NCBI RefSeq assembly: GCF_958295425.1
Contig: NC_081138.1
Location: 26,441,512-26,505,511, forward strand
Length of the DNA: 64,000 nucleotides
Origin: Solea solea
Taxonomy: Eukaryota > Chordata > Actinopteri > Pleuronectiformes > Soleidae
Direction: 5' to 3'
Part shown: one piece after another, positions 1 to 18,670 of the stretch
Layout of the letters: the number at the start of each line of letters is the position of its first letter
How positions within the stretch are numbered: position 1 is the stretch's first letter
The notes under the pieces: model-generated
What the model was told of the DNA's origin: nothing
Seen by the model: only the letters and a program-made list of their open reading frames with translations
The model's database searches: none
Position numbers and translations under genes: made by a program

Positions 1-96
1 TCTTGTTTTGATTAAATACCTGTGCTTTCTACTTTTCTCGTATCATTATGTGAAGATTTCTCTGATCGTCTGATTGTTGTTCTTCCCTCCTGGAGT

Positions 97-102
<6 letters not shown>

Positions 103-132
<30 letters not shown>
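103..132. repeat. (GT)n microsatellite
   Basis: An uninterrupted GT run, extended leftwards imperfectly to about 92. It lies in the dna2 intron ahead of the first visible exon. Confidence 0.95.
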
Positions 133-133
<1 letters not shown>

Positions 134-237
134 ATCAATGATATGATTGGTGTTGCAGGATCATTTACAGTAGATATAATTGATCCGTATCTTTGCCGTT
201 ATTGAGCTCGGTTTTCTATGTTCCTGGTGTTTTGCAG

Positions 238-7247
<7,010 letters not shown>

Positions 7248-8190
7248 CTGAAGACTTGACTTGAGCCAAGATGGTGTTTTTCCTGTGTCACAACAGAGCA
7301 GACGGCAGAAGTGAGCAACTTCCAACAGGGCAGCAATTCAGAACCAGCACGACATGATTTTTCAATGTTTCAATGTTGTTTTGAATTGGTCGAGTTTAAC
7401 TGGAGACACAAGCGACACTAATCATTACACTGCATCTGACTCATTTTTGCAGATTGTTGGTTATTTTTCATTGTGTTGTAGTTTTTTGTGCCGACTAAAG
7501 GTGGAGAGAGACCTCATGGACTGAATCTAGAGACTGAACCTCAAAAAGGTGTCGCTCTGTTGATTTATCTTTAATGCCACACACTTTGCATTCCAGTTTT
7601 AAAAAAGTATCTGTAATTGTCTGACTGTGAAACACTGAAGAACGACGTAGACACACTAAAAACATACAAGGCAGCTACAGCTTGTGAGACTGAATTCATG
7701 GTACAAACATCAAATACTAAGCCAAACATCTCTGTCTGTACACTGGAAGCCCAGGAAGTAAGTAGTGATGACAATATAGAGAAAAAAGTATAAGATATAA
7801 ACATAAATATGTAAAATCAAACAGGATTAAGCTGTGACTTTAAGTTTTAATTCATTGAATCACGTAAGGTCACAGTTACGATACATAGTTTTTTATTTTA
7901 TTTGATGGACCTGGAACCACAATCAGCAACATGAATATCCTTATTTTTTTTTGGTAACAACAAAAACGAGTCAAAAAAAGCAGTCCAGTCATTCATTTTA
8001 CTGAAAGCTACAGAGACTTGATTATTACAAACATTACATGGTATCAAAACAAGGTTTTATATTTTTGCAGGAAGAAAAACAGTTTAGATTTAGTTTTCAC
8101 AGTTACCTGACTAACACACTAAATGTGATTTTACCACTGATTTATTCTTGGGTTTTTTATGTTAAATTGTGATTATTATTTTTTTATTTA

Positions 8191-8196
8191 AATAAA
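8191..8196 (+). terminator. Candidate polyadenylation signal of dna2
   Basis: AATAAA about 945 bases after the dna2 stop, in an AT-rich tract. No better + strand hexamer was noticed between the stop codon and here. Support is positional only. Confidence 0.4.
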
Positions 8197-8229
8197 TAAT
8201 ACAAATTTAAAACTATTCTTTGTCCAGTA

Positions 8230-8235
8230 TTTATT
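8230..8235 (-). terminator. Candidate polyadenylation signal of pbld
   Basis: AATAAA on the minus strand, about 120 bases past the pbld stop codon. Several near-repeats of the hexamer lie within 50 bases, so the exact signal is uncertain. Confidence 0.5.
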
Positions 8236-8355
8236 TTTTATTTTTTCATGAATATTAATTAAATGGTTAAAAAGACTGAGTCTGCACCTCTGCACAGGTT
8301 CATGTGTAATAATATCTCGGCATCTTGAACTCTCTGTGCGCTGCGTTCGCATGTC

Positions 8356-11300
8356 TCATGGCGATAGTGTGAGGTTCCCCTGCAGCACAGTGACGGCTTG
8401 TCCAACTAGGTTGATTCTTCCATCATCTCTCACTTCCAGTTCCAGGTCCCCGCCGCGACTCGAGCACTGGTAAGCTGCAAAAACACAAAAGATTGTCTCT
8501 GGTTCCACGTGGTTTAGTATTAAATGTGGGATTTATTGTTGGAAACGGGAGTTGATAAATAACAGTTTTTTTCAGCTTTTATTAAATACTTTGCTCATTT
8601 CCTAACCTTTATTTAAGATAGAATAAAAGTAATTTAGATTAAAAATGTCATGCAGTAGTATATGTAGGTTTTATACAGGACAGGGTTCTTCAGCATACAC
8701 AACCAATATAAAACTATACTGACTAAGTAATCAGCAAATTTGCATCTTCAGCTAGATGTTTCTTCCCTACAGTAAAATCATTTAGTCAAACTTTATTTAT
8801 AAAGCAATTTTCAAACGAATTAAACGCTGTCTGAGAGGCTTTATAGATGACTGAAAATAAATAAAACTAATGCATCATTCGAAACAATTAAAAAGACCAT
8901 TAGGTGTTATGATGGGAGGGAGTGGTGAAGAAGTGAAAGACTTAATTGTAAAAGTGCAATAAAGTTGAATGTAATAATCAACAGCATAATAATAAAACAA
9001 AAGTAAAAGAGTTGTATAAAGATTGAAAATAAATGTGCATTAAAAAAGCAACATCATTTATTTAGCAAGTCTCTGCCCAATAAGTAAATACTATATAATG
9101 TCTGTAAAAGTGATTTACCCAGCATTTTCTTCTTTCCCAGTTCCTTAGACCAGTAGCTACCCAGGACTGTGTGAGCAGAACCTGCAAGAACAGTGAGCAG
9201 ATATGAGCAAAAATGGTAAATGTATGGACTTTTCTCACTCATCTGACATGGAGGTATAGTTTGCAGATAAAGTACTTGACTCACCAGTGACTGGATCCTC
9301 AGGGATACCGACCCATGGAGCAAAGTATCTGGAGTAGAAGTCGTATCCTGGCTGGCAGTCTGGAGAACCTGTAAGTGGAATGCCATTAAATTAAATTTTT
9401 TTTCAAGTGAAAGTCGATGTATACGTGTATCTAGTCATGTTATTTGATGATCCAGGTGCAAAACAAATTATACATGTTGTGATAAAAATCAGCAAATCTA
9501 CTGCCTGTCTCTGATCAAACACCGGCTACTGCATTCAAATGTTGCCATTGGCTATTTTAGGCCTTGCTTACATCACTGGTACACCCTTATGGTGCTTTTC
9601 CACTAAACAGTTCCTGCACGACTATGGTTTTCCATTACTATAGTACCCCCTCAACGTGGACGGAGTCATCATAGCTCAGCTGCATCAAATTGCCATGATG
9701 TCGTTTTATACGCGACAAAAACACTAGTGACGAGCAAAGCAGTTGTTTTAGGTGTGCTGAGTCATTAGAATCAGTTAAAAAGATTATTAAAAAGATTTGT
9801 TAACCGAATCGTTCAGTACTTCATGCATGACTTTCCAACTGAAATAGGACTGAACGGGCGCTTTAGTGCTTTCACTAAATTCACGACTCCTATGTTAAAT
9901 ATTGAGATTTTAGAAATGTCCTTGCTAAATGTTGGAGATTAGCGCATGTTTTCAGGATTTTTTTAAGTCTTTCTAACTGATCTACAGTTCGGCATTGTTC
10001 GGTTTGATTCCTGTGTCAGACGTCGCACTCATGACCCTTCCGGTGACGACGGCCTCTGACCAATCAGTGGGCGACAGTCTGTTGACGTCACATTGGCTCA
10101 GCACGCTTGGAATTTTGCCAGAGCTGGTACTTAAAAAAAGCACCAGGTATCCGGTCCTATCACTGATGCTCATGCTGAGCCGAGTGGTGCTGTGCAGTGG
10201 AACATCACTCTCTTTTTGCTCAGCGTGAGGCTCAGTGTCCAACATACAGAGACAAACACCTATTCACTCACACGATCAGTTTAGAGCGTCCAACTGACCT
10301 CTGCGTGTTTTTGGACATGTGGGAGGAAACTGGAGAAAAGCCCACGCACACACAGGGAGAACATGCCAATGCAAACATGCAATTATTCTCACAGATATTT
10401 TGTTTTGATTTGTGATATGAAATAAAAAGTGAGCCAAGCCTTAGTTCAATATTCCACTACAGCTAACTGGGTAATTTGTATTATCAGGATTATCTGGTTA
10501 TTATTTAATTACGCAGCCAATTATGATTCATTTTGCATGGTTACACATTTAGTACACAAATGCACTGCAGACACAAGATGAACAACATGAGTGTTGTCAT
10601 TTTGTTAGTTAAGTTTAGCAAAGCTGTAATTTTGACCTTTGATAGTGACGATCACTCCTCTGACTCGTCCAGTCTTCTCACTGCTCTCCAGAACGGCAGC
10701 ATCCACTTTCAGGCCTGTTAGCACTGACCTGGAGACGACACACAGTGCAGCATGTTTGCATTTAGAGGTTTCGGAGACTGAGCAATTGCAGAGGGAGGAA
10801 GATCGCTGGTGGGAGTTATTGACAGATTTTGAATAAGCCATTGGGAAAGTGAATTGTGGATCAAGAACCAATCACTGTGTGTTTTTCTACAAAACCAGAC
10901 TGGGCAACATTCTATTTATACCTCTTTAGGACCCTTTTTTCTATCATAAACACTGATATTGTCAGGACCAGTAGTCCTCATGCAGACCAAAACCTGGTCC
11001 TAATGAGGCAGAACTTCATTTCTGAGGAACTGGTTAAGTTTTCTGGATTTGAATTGTGGTTCGGTTAAGGTTTCGGGACAAGGCTTTGTTTAGACCAGAG
11101 GTCTCACAGCCCCTACAGTCAATTTCATACGGCCCGCCAGTCAATGTCAAGTTATGTTTAGTATTCTTATCTATGTTTAAAGAGCTTTTAGAGGGTAAAG
11201 ACTTGGGTTTTAGGGTTTCTGGGGTTCAGGTTAAGGGTTGACGTTTGGTTGTGATGGTTCAGGCACAAGAGTGTGTGATGTGTTGTGTGTGTGTGTGAAA

Positions 11301-14300
11301 CCTTTCACAGCTGTCATCTAGTCGAATCATCAGTTTCTTTGTGTTGGTGTTCAGACAAACATCCTGGACAGGGTTGTTTCCAACTATTGCCTGTATATCA
11401 CACACACAAACAATGAGCATTTAAACAGTAGGATGTAAACACACTGGTTTATAAAAACCCACAACAAACAAACAAACAAAAAGGTTTGCATACGTACTCA
11501 TGAGGACAATACAGCAGGAGTTAGTGTTGTAAAACATTCACTCACAGACAGAGGTGAAGCCTGTAAGATCCATCTTACTGACCTTGATGATGTCGCTGAA
11601 CTCATTTGGATCCTGAGGGGAAAAAGTAATTATTACTATTAGATATTTTATTTTGCTTCAGATTTGCAAAATGTTTCACTGTTAAACAAGTAAAGAATTT
11701 AAAAACCAAATGCAACTGGTTTCATTACACCTGGTACTGTATATTAGGGCTCTGCAATTAATCAATATTATGTCTATATCATGACATGAGACAAGATCTT
11801 GTGATAAGGTATCTGTGATGACTTTGATGATGTGTTTTTTTTTCCATCTTCTTATGTGTTTGTTGAGTTCAAATTGTGATTCATTTTATATCGCATATTT
11901 AGTAGTGATATAAAGTAGCAATAATTGTGCAGAAGTCACAAAAAACACAATTTTTAGTACTTTTTGCTCAGGTGTGTTTATATAGTTGGTGAAAATGAAA
12001 TATTCTTTTCATCAGATTGCCTAGGTTTTGCTGAAAAAAAGGATATAAGACACTATACTGTATGTTTGAACATTTGTATATCGAGTATAGGTAGTATATC
12101 GTGATTTAAAGATTGTGTCCGATATCGCCCAGAGATACTGGGTTCACAAAAAGCTTTTCTTAATACTGACACTAAATTACATTACTTTAATTTTCATTTC
12201 TTGTTTATTTCCTCACAGCCGCATCGTGTTGCTCACTTCCACATTGGATCTTCCTACCCTTTGACACACAAACACATGTTGAGACACTCTGTGATTGTTT
12301 ATTTCAGCTTTTATATATCACCTTAGTCCTGCGACACATTATTGTCTTGATGTGTTGATCTATAAAAACAAATCACACTGTACCTGCTTCATGGGAGGGT
12401 TGAGAGGAAAGTCCATGATGTAGCTGTCCCCCCGCTGAGACACAGCCAGGTCTCCACCCCTTGTTTCAAACACCACTACAGGATTCTCATTCTCTACCAG
12501 ATGACGTAAATGATTATGGAGCATTGTCACATATTATAGAGAGTATAGATACATAACAGGTTGTTTGCTTTGGTTTGGATTGAATTGAATTGAACTGTTT
12601 AAGAATCATCCTTTAAATGCGTCAGAACAAGTGTGGCCCTTTTAACTTAAAAAGGCCACTACACTGTCTGTGAGTTTCCTCACTACGTCTGTGTAAGTGT
12701 GTGTGTGTGTGTTTGCTCTGTATCTTACTCATATGCTGGAACAGCACAGCTGCAGAGGCCAGAGTAGCGTGACCACAAAGATTCACTTCAGTGATTGGTG
12801 AAAACCATCGGAGGTGGAACCTCGATCCTGTCGTCACATAACATTTTCCGGATGAGTGTTTTATCACAAATGGCGCCTTCAATATTCCTGTCTCGCTATA
12901 CACAAAATTGAGACCCAACATTTAACTTACCAACAACTACTGAAAAGTGATTAAATGTCCATCATTTCACACATGAAACACATACTGTATGTGTGTTATC
13001 ACAATTTCTCTGTGCAACCAAAACTTTATTGCAAACACAGCAGCGCAGTATTGCAGGTAAAAACTCTATGCTAATTCATACGTTTTGTGTTTACACAAGA
13101 AAAGTGACAGAATGTCCTGTTACCTTAAGTCACACTGCTGAGCACAGATGTGTTCACAGTGACTAAATGAACCCAGTAAACTGCACAGAGGCTTTAAATT
13201 GTGACCTTTAATCCCTCAGTATGTGTTTAACCATGTCTCACTTATCGTTCTACCATTGATTATCTATAGCCACTGCAATCATTGACTTTGGTAATCAGAC
13301 CTGTTTGTCTGTGCAGCAGGGTTGCTGAGGGTAAAAACTGTGCTGTTTTATTATTTACACTCACAGCAACACAGTAAGTAACGGAGCATCCCTTTATCAT
13401 GTAACAGTGCCGTCATTATTTTAACCCTAACACAGTTTCTGGGTTGACAAATATAAATTGTATTTCCACATTCATTGAAGAACTTTGAACTGCGGACAGA
13501 ATCGTTTCTCTCCTACAGAGGCAGCAGTAGACTTCATGGCGCACAGCCCTGCCGGGATTGATTAGAAGCCGTAGAAAAGGTTTTGAACTGTGATTGTGAA
13601 CTGAGAACAGTGGATGTGCAGCCTGCTGGATATTATTGGAAGACGAAGAAGAAGAAGATGACTAATTATTTACATAGTTTGACCAAAATTTATAAAAGCA
13701 CTTTCAATAAACCCATACAATTGACAAATTTAACTCCCTCTAAAACAGCCTTAGGGTGAAGAGATGTATAATATGATATTTGAAGTATATTTTTGTATGT
13801 TTATAGCATAATTGTTAACTAAATAGCTTCAGTGATAATGAAAACTGGCCCAAACTGACCAACAGTGAACAATATTTTTGTAATAATAATTATGAGAGGT
13901 TATATTTATCATGATTAAATTCAACATTTAATTATATATAAACTTGTCTAGTGTTTTAATTACAATGGTCTATTTTAATATGTTTTGATTCTATTTTATT
14001 TGTTTTTTGTTATTTACAGATTAATTTGCATCATAAATATGTTATTTTGTTGTGAAGTATACGTCAAAACAAACGCTTTACTTTGAAATGGTGAGCATTG
14101 TCATGCTACATATTTTTAATTGCAACATCATGATGGATTATCTGGATATCATTTTAAATTCTCATCACTAAAGCCAGGCTTGAAGTTCACTGACACCCGG
14201 GTCATTTTGAGTTTGATGTCCCTGATGTAAATATTTGGTTTAATTGATCGTAGTGAAGTTAAAGCTATAATCTGACCTGTGGTGAAACTGTCAGAGGGGT

Positions 14301-15448
14301 TGATCCTGGTGATGAATGCAGTAACATTTATCGCCTGACCTGTGGTGAAAGTGTCAGAGGAGTTGATCCTGGTGATGAAAGCTGTCTCCGACAGGCTCAT
14401 CTCTGCTGCTATCTTCTGATACAAATCATCTGTCAGCTCCTGTTACAATACACACATATATATATACATATAGTTTTTTAATCCATTTCATTGTGTTTTC
14501 ATGTGACACCAGCAACATGATGTTTGTGCCAAATGCCAAAACACACAATAAAGACGCAGCATGTTGGAGTGTCCCAGTATTTTTGTTAGGACATTGTAGT
14601 ACTATAGACACGCCATAACTGATTGAGAACTGTCCTGGATGTCTTTTAAACTGTCAGAATTCTGACTTTTTTCCTCAGAATTCATTTTTTCTGACTTTAA
14701 CCTCAGAGTTATGACTATTTCTCAGAATTCAGACTTTCTGACTTTTTTCTCAGAATTTTGACTCGGTCTTTAATCTCTGAATTCTAACTTTCTAGCTGTA
14801 ATCTCTGAATTCTGACTTTAATCTCAGAATTCTGACTTTCTGGTTTTAATCTTATCTCAGAATCCTGATTTTATGGCTTTAATCTCAGAATTCTGATCGT
14901 TTTAATCTTTTAATCTCAGAATTATGACATTCTGATTTTAATATTTTAATCTAAGAATTCGTGCTATTTTTTTTTTACTTTCTTTCAAACATTTTCTTTT
15001 GTAACTGTGGTACTAATACTCTCCCGTACAAAGCCGCAGGCGACATTTTCAGGCAGTGTCCCCACCAGTCCAAACTGAGATTAACAAACTGGCAGACAAG
15101 GGTTTTACGAGAAAACTAAAATATCGTGACAGTGACAGCACCTTGTGGTACAACCTACACGATATAATGTGTACTGCTCTATTTTGTTATGTATTTGTCT
15201 CAGTATTTAACAGAGACCCCCACAAAGATCAGATTTTAATTCGAGAGGCCTCTTCAGTTCAGTTCTCCAGAACTTTGCATTTTTCGCTTTTTTCCCCCAC
15301 CCAGTACATTCAGCAGTTACGAGAACTTTCCCTTCTGTGCATGGACCTAAACGTTATTACTCACATGCATGAGTGGACATACAGCTGCAGGATTTCCTTT
15401 GAAAGGTAAATTAGTGAAAGCATCCACTGTAAATATTGAAATCTCCAT
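8356..15448 (-). CDS. pbld: PBLD, phenazine biosynthesis-like (PhzF-fold) protein, complete, 289 aa
   Basis: Ten coding exons keep one frame on the minus strand: 15448-15365, 14439-14340, 12827-12729, 12493-12384, 11612-11583, 11390-11302, 10728-10637, 9368-9285, 9181-9119, 8474-8356. The product starts MEISIFTVDAFTNLPFKGNP and ends VLQGNLTLSP; 289 aa compares with about 288 in human PBLD as I recall it. PhzF-family signatures are present: GNPAAV near residue 19, SETAF with the likely catalytic Glu46, RWFSP then CGHATLASAA with His81, and the second-lobe EDPVTGSAH. The physiological reaction of vertebrate PBLD is not established. The donor after 11302 (GTTTCA) is weak, but frame and homology require it. 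The start codon is the only in-frame ATG near a typical N-terminus. Exon 2 has a duplicated donor (separate entry). No upstream non-coding exon was identified. Confidence 0.94.
9590..10212. mobile_element. MITE-like element, probably non-autonomous hAT, in a pbld intron
   Basis: The left end GCTTTTCCACTAAACAGTTC and the reverse complement of the right end (GTTCCACTGCACAGCACC) form imperfect terminal inverted repeats about 620 bp apart. The interior has no coding capacity. A diverged second copy lies at about 15465-15905. The hAT assignment rests on resemblance to abundant fish elements beginning CTTTTCCACT and is an inference. A clear target-site duplication was not seen. Confidence 0.6.
10225..10385. 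repeat. Fragment of a common teleost repeat (GGACATGTGGGAGGAAAC family)
   Basis: Contains TTCACTCACACGATCAGTTT, TTTTTGGACATGTGGGAGGA and GGGAGAACATGCCAATGCAA. These motifs belong to a very abundant fish repeat. It abuts the MITE-like element in the same pbld intron. A short piece of the same family (CACGCTGGACAGATCGCCAG) appears at about 4012-4031. Confidence 0.6.
11745..12145. repeat. Dispersed repeat ending in ATATCGCCCAGAG
   Basis: Begins TTAGGGCTCTGCAATTAATC and ends near GATATCGCCCAGAGATA. Recurrent ATATCG motifs between them are the pattern of a common fish interspersed repeat. It fills most of the pbld intron between 12384 and 11612. Confidence 0.45.
14260..14385 (-). repeat. 63-bp tandem duplication of pbld exon-2 end including its splice donor
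   Basis: Copy 1 (14385-14323) spans the end of exon 2 and its donor GTCAGG. Copy 2 (14322-14260) repeats it head to tail, with four mismatches in the first 51 bases, ending in a second donor GTCAGA at 14276. Both donors have the same phase. Use of the second would add 21 codons with no stop and repeat the peptide TAFITRIN-SD-FTTG. The upstream donor gives the family-standard length and is probably the main one. Confidence 0.85.
14652..14962. repeat. Degenerate minisatellite rich in CTCAGAATTCTGAC units
   Basis: About a dozen imperfect units of roughly 20-30 bases built on TCTCAGAATTCTGACTTTAA, several containing the palindrome GAATTC. It lies in pbld intron 1, between exon 1 (ends 15365) and exon 2 (starts 14439). 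Confidence 0.85.
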
Positions 15449-15464
15449 TGAGCGCGGAATTAGA

Positions 15465-15905
15465 GCGTCTTTCCCCACTGAACACTAATATCCCGTCTCG
15501 ACTCTAACGGTTTGGGTCGTTTTAACAGTCTGGGCGGGTCGTCACCCCGTGACGTCGATGTATACGCGACACAAACTAGTGACCGGCAAAGCAGTTGTTT
15601 TCGGTGCACTGAATCGTCAGATTTACCGAATTAAAAAGATTATTTCAGTACTTCCTGCATGACAGGTGCACAGACTCCGCCTAACACGGTCACTGGTCAA
15701 AAATGCTTCAGAACAGGCCGTGATTCGGCTCAAGATCGCCGGATGTCGGCAGTAAATACACCTGACTCCTCTGTTTAATGTTGAGACTTTAGAAATGCCC
15801 TTGCTAAACGTTGGCCATTGACGCATGTTTGGATTTATTTTGACGTATTTTAAAGTAATCTACAGTTTGGAATTGTTCGATTGTTTGATTGCTGTGTCGG
15901 CGTGT
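15465..15905. mobile_element. Second, diverged copy of the MITE-like element, abutting the pbld start codon
   Basis: Shares with the 9590-10212 copy the strings TATACGCGACA, GCAAAGCAGTTGTTTT, AAAAAGATTATT, TAGAAATG-CCTTGCTAAA and GTTGG-ATT-ACGCATGTTT. Its left edge (TCTTTCCCCACTGAACACTA) lies about 20 bases upstream of the pbld ATG. The pbld proximal promoter or 5' UTR therefore appears to sit in transposon-derived DNA, including a TGACGTCG CRE-like site at about 15550. Confidence 0.6.
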
Positions 15906-18470
15906 TGTAATACTGTTACTCACTGTTTTCCATGGACTTTGAACCTCGTCTGTTTGATTTGAGCCGTCTGTCAGCCCTCAGGGGTTTACAGATTACCAGC
16001 CTGTTTTCAGGCATTTAATGTTTTAATTTTGTTTACGTGGAGTACAGCCTGTAATACTGTAATTCGATACTCGGTTACAATCAGCAACTGAATAACTGGT
16101 TACTTAACAGTTCTGATTAATACATGTAGGATTTTTTTTTTTAAATAGTGATTTATTTGTAGAATACCATAAAATGGCTTGTGTGCATATGCTAGAAACT
16201 AGTGGTTTTCAAACTTTATATAGCAAGTACCACCTGAGAAAATATTGAGCTCTCAAAGTAACACCATAATCACCTACGTTAAAATACAGTGGTGTAAATA
16301 GGCCAAGCAAAGTCAGCTACAGATTTTTCACAAGGCAGATTTATTCCCAATCAGATAATTTGCTCTCTCATCATCCTCCTCTTCCTCACATGCACTTCAC
16401 ACACTGGTATAGTGAAAATAGATTAAGGTGGAGCGAGATATAAGGTGATTCTAATTATTATTATTTAATGTTGTTGTTTTTTTTGGTTATTTGTTTCATT
16501 TTCTATGCATGCCAGTCAAAGTTCCTTAGAGCAGTATTTCTAATTTTACCACCAGAGGAAGCTCCTGTACCACTGGTAGTGCACATGTCGCAGTATGGAA
16601 GCCATGGCTGTAAACTATACAGCTCAAACTCAAAAGTGATTTTATGTGGCCAGCTATCACTTAGTATATTGTCATGATGACAACATGGCCCACAACGTCC
16701 TCTTCCTCGTACACACTGCTTACATGATAGAATACACAGACTGAAATACTAATTATTTTTATTATAATAATAGTAATTATGTTATATATGTATGTATATA
16801 TAATTTATATACATACATATATATCAAAGCTTGTGTAGTGTTTTCATTTCATTTTTTATTCTATTATATTGTCTGTTTTTGTTATTTATGGGTTAATTTT
16901 GCATCATAAATGTTTTTCATTGCATTGTGTAATATTAAAACAAACACTTCTGTAAAATATCATCATCATTTTAGTTATTACCATATCATAATGGATTATC
17001 GTGTTATCATTTGATGGTCATGTTGTCCACTTCCTACCGAAGATTTGTTTTAATTCCCAATATTTCTTTCTGTAGACTGCCCCCCTCTTAACCAGACTAG
17101 ATGCTCATTGGCCATCAGGTCATTTGAGTTTGAAGCCACTACCATACAGCCTTTGTGATGGTTAAGTAACTCTTCCGGAATGCTATAATCTCTAAGGGAT
17201 TGGTAAATCAATTTCCTAAATTATGATTTAAACTGCTAAACTTTAGAGTGGGGTTAAAACTTCTGTCATTTAAATCGTGATGAAATGAGACTTATATGAG
17301 TTAATTTTATGTATTTTTAGTGTGCAAAATGATTTACACCAAAACAGTGCAAGCAACATTTTGGAAAATAAAACTTTTGAATTTGCAAATGTAAGTTGCC
17401 AATGATCAAAAAGTGATGCAGAAAGGTTTCAGCAATACACAGCATATCAAAGGCTACAATAGGCCTTTGATTACTTAGAACTATAAATAGGTGGTAGTGA
17501 AACCTTACTGTTACGAATCATCGCCTGGCCATTAAGTATTGAACTTATTTTTATTTATTTGTTGTAAGAAGAAGAGTGTTGAAAATTAAGAGCTTTAACA
17601 GCATTACGCCCATCAGTGTACAGCCTGGGAAGAAGAACGGCCGCTTGCATCTATGCTGCACCACTGCCATCTTCTGGAGTTAGAAAACTCCTACATTACC
17701 CACTCTGTAAAGGCAAGTTTGTAAAAATGTGTTTTAAGAAGTGTGTTGATGACTTTTACAATATTTAAGCCATGTTTACTTGAAATATCTTGGTACACAA
17801 TCCACAAATTTGAAGTAATGCAGATGATATGACAGGTCAGTGAAACATTTTGAATTACAAGCATCATAAATTAATAACCAATAACAAGGCCTTACATATA
17901 CCACATTGCTAATAATAGTACTAGTAGTAATAATTATACATTTATAGATCTCCGATAGATTCTCATAGATGCTTTACCTTTAAAATCACACATTCAGAGT
18001 TGCAATGATTATTAATCGATTACTAAATTAATTGTCAACTATTTAACAATAATTAAAGCAAGATTTCTGTTTGTTCAACTTCTTAAATGTGAATATTTTC
18101 TGGTTTCATTGCTGCATTTGACAAATAAATCATTAAAACTGAAAAAAGTTGGTCTGTGGACCAAACAAAATAGATGCAATAGTTTTACTACAGACAAGAG
18201 CCATATACGCACTAATAATAAGGCTGGTTATGTCAGTATAAATCAAATTCCAGTATTTTGAAATTTGATTATTCAGTTTATTATAAAAACAATGCAAATT
18301 GTATTTAAAGCCAATAATACGTCACTGTCAGTTTACAAAGGTTCTTCTCGTGTCAGGAAAGCAAATATGCGCGTGGCTGTGTGAATACAAATAACTATCA
18401 GGTCACATTTATAAATACAATATAATACAGTTACTGTTATTATTTGGTCGCTCATACGTCCAAGTCTCGC
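15906..18470. other. Intergenic region between divergent pbld and hnrnph3
   Basis: No exon recognised. It is AT-rich with short repeats, including TATATGTATGTATATATAAT-type sequence near 16785-16825 and the CGATTAATCGA-family copy at about 18000-18175. Small open frames show no protein signature. Confidence 0.5.
18000..18175. repeat. CGATTAATCGA-type dispersed repeat, copy 2
   Basis: Contains GATTATTAATCGATTACTAA, AACTTCTTAAATGTGAATAT and TTGGTCTGTGGACCAAACAA, the same blocks as copy 1, in the interval between pbld and hnrnph3. Confidence 0.65.
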
Positions 18471-18474
18471 GATA

Positions 18475-18670
18475 GCATACCTGAGTTTGAGCTGGCGGTC
18501 GGCGTTGTCACCTGAGGCTCGGGACTGGAGCAGGAGACCGGGGACGAGAGTATACGGTGAGATATTATATTTACAATCTCTCGACATTCTGTCACTGACA
18601 CCTGACATGTTTATGTGTGCGGATATGTTTCCACACGTAGTGACGTCGCACGAGTTTTAAACGAACGAGT
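18475..18670 (+). promoter_or_regulatory. Probable hnrnph3 promoter and 5' non-coding exon
   Basis: A locally GC/CpG-richer patch (18480-18555) ends in a good donor, ACG then GTGAGA, at about 18555. This fits a non-coding first exon spliced to the AG ahead of the ATG exon at 19611. A CRE-like TGACGTCG lies at 18641-18648. The exact start site cannot be read from sequence. Confidence 0.4.

Larger units (their letters stand above)
7248..8355. other. 3' untranslated / intergenic stretch between convergent dna2 and pbld
   Basis: No coding exon seen. The dna2 stop is at 7245-7247 and the pbld stop is at 8356-8358 on the other strand. A + strand AATAAA (8191-8196) and a - strand AATAAA (8230-8235 as TTTATT) sit about 35 bases apart in very AT-rich DNA, so the two transcripts probably end within the same short interval. 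Confidence 0.6.

Noticed and set aside
130..180. Possible tiny dna2 exon between TTGCAG at about 158 and the exon at 238
   Set aside because: An acceptor-like GTTGCAG is present but no in-phase donor or homologous peptide could be read, so it is left as intron.
12622..12921. 99-codon minus-strand open frame as an intronless gene
   Set aside because: Only 12827-12729 is coding (pbld exon 3); the flanks are intron, as frame and homology show.
14149..14424. 91-codon minus-strand open frame as its own protein
   Set aside because: It is pbld exon 2 read through both donors into the intron.
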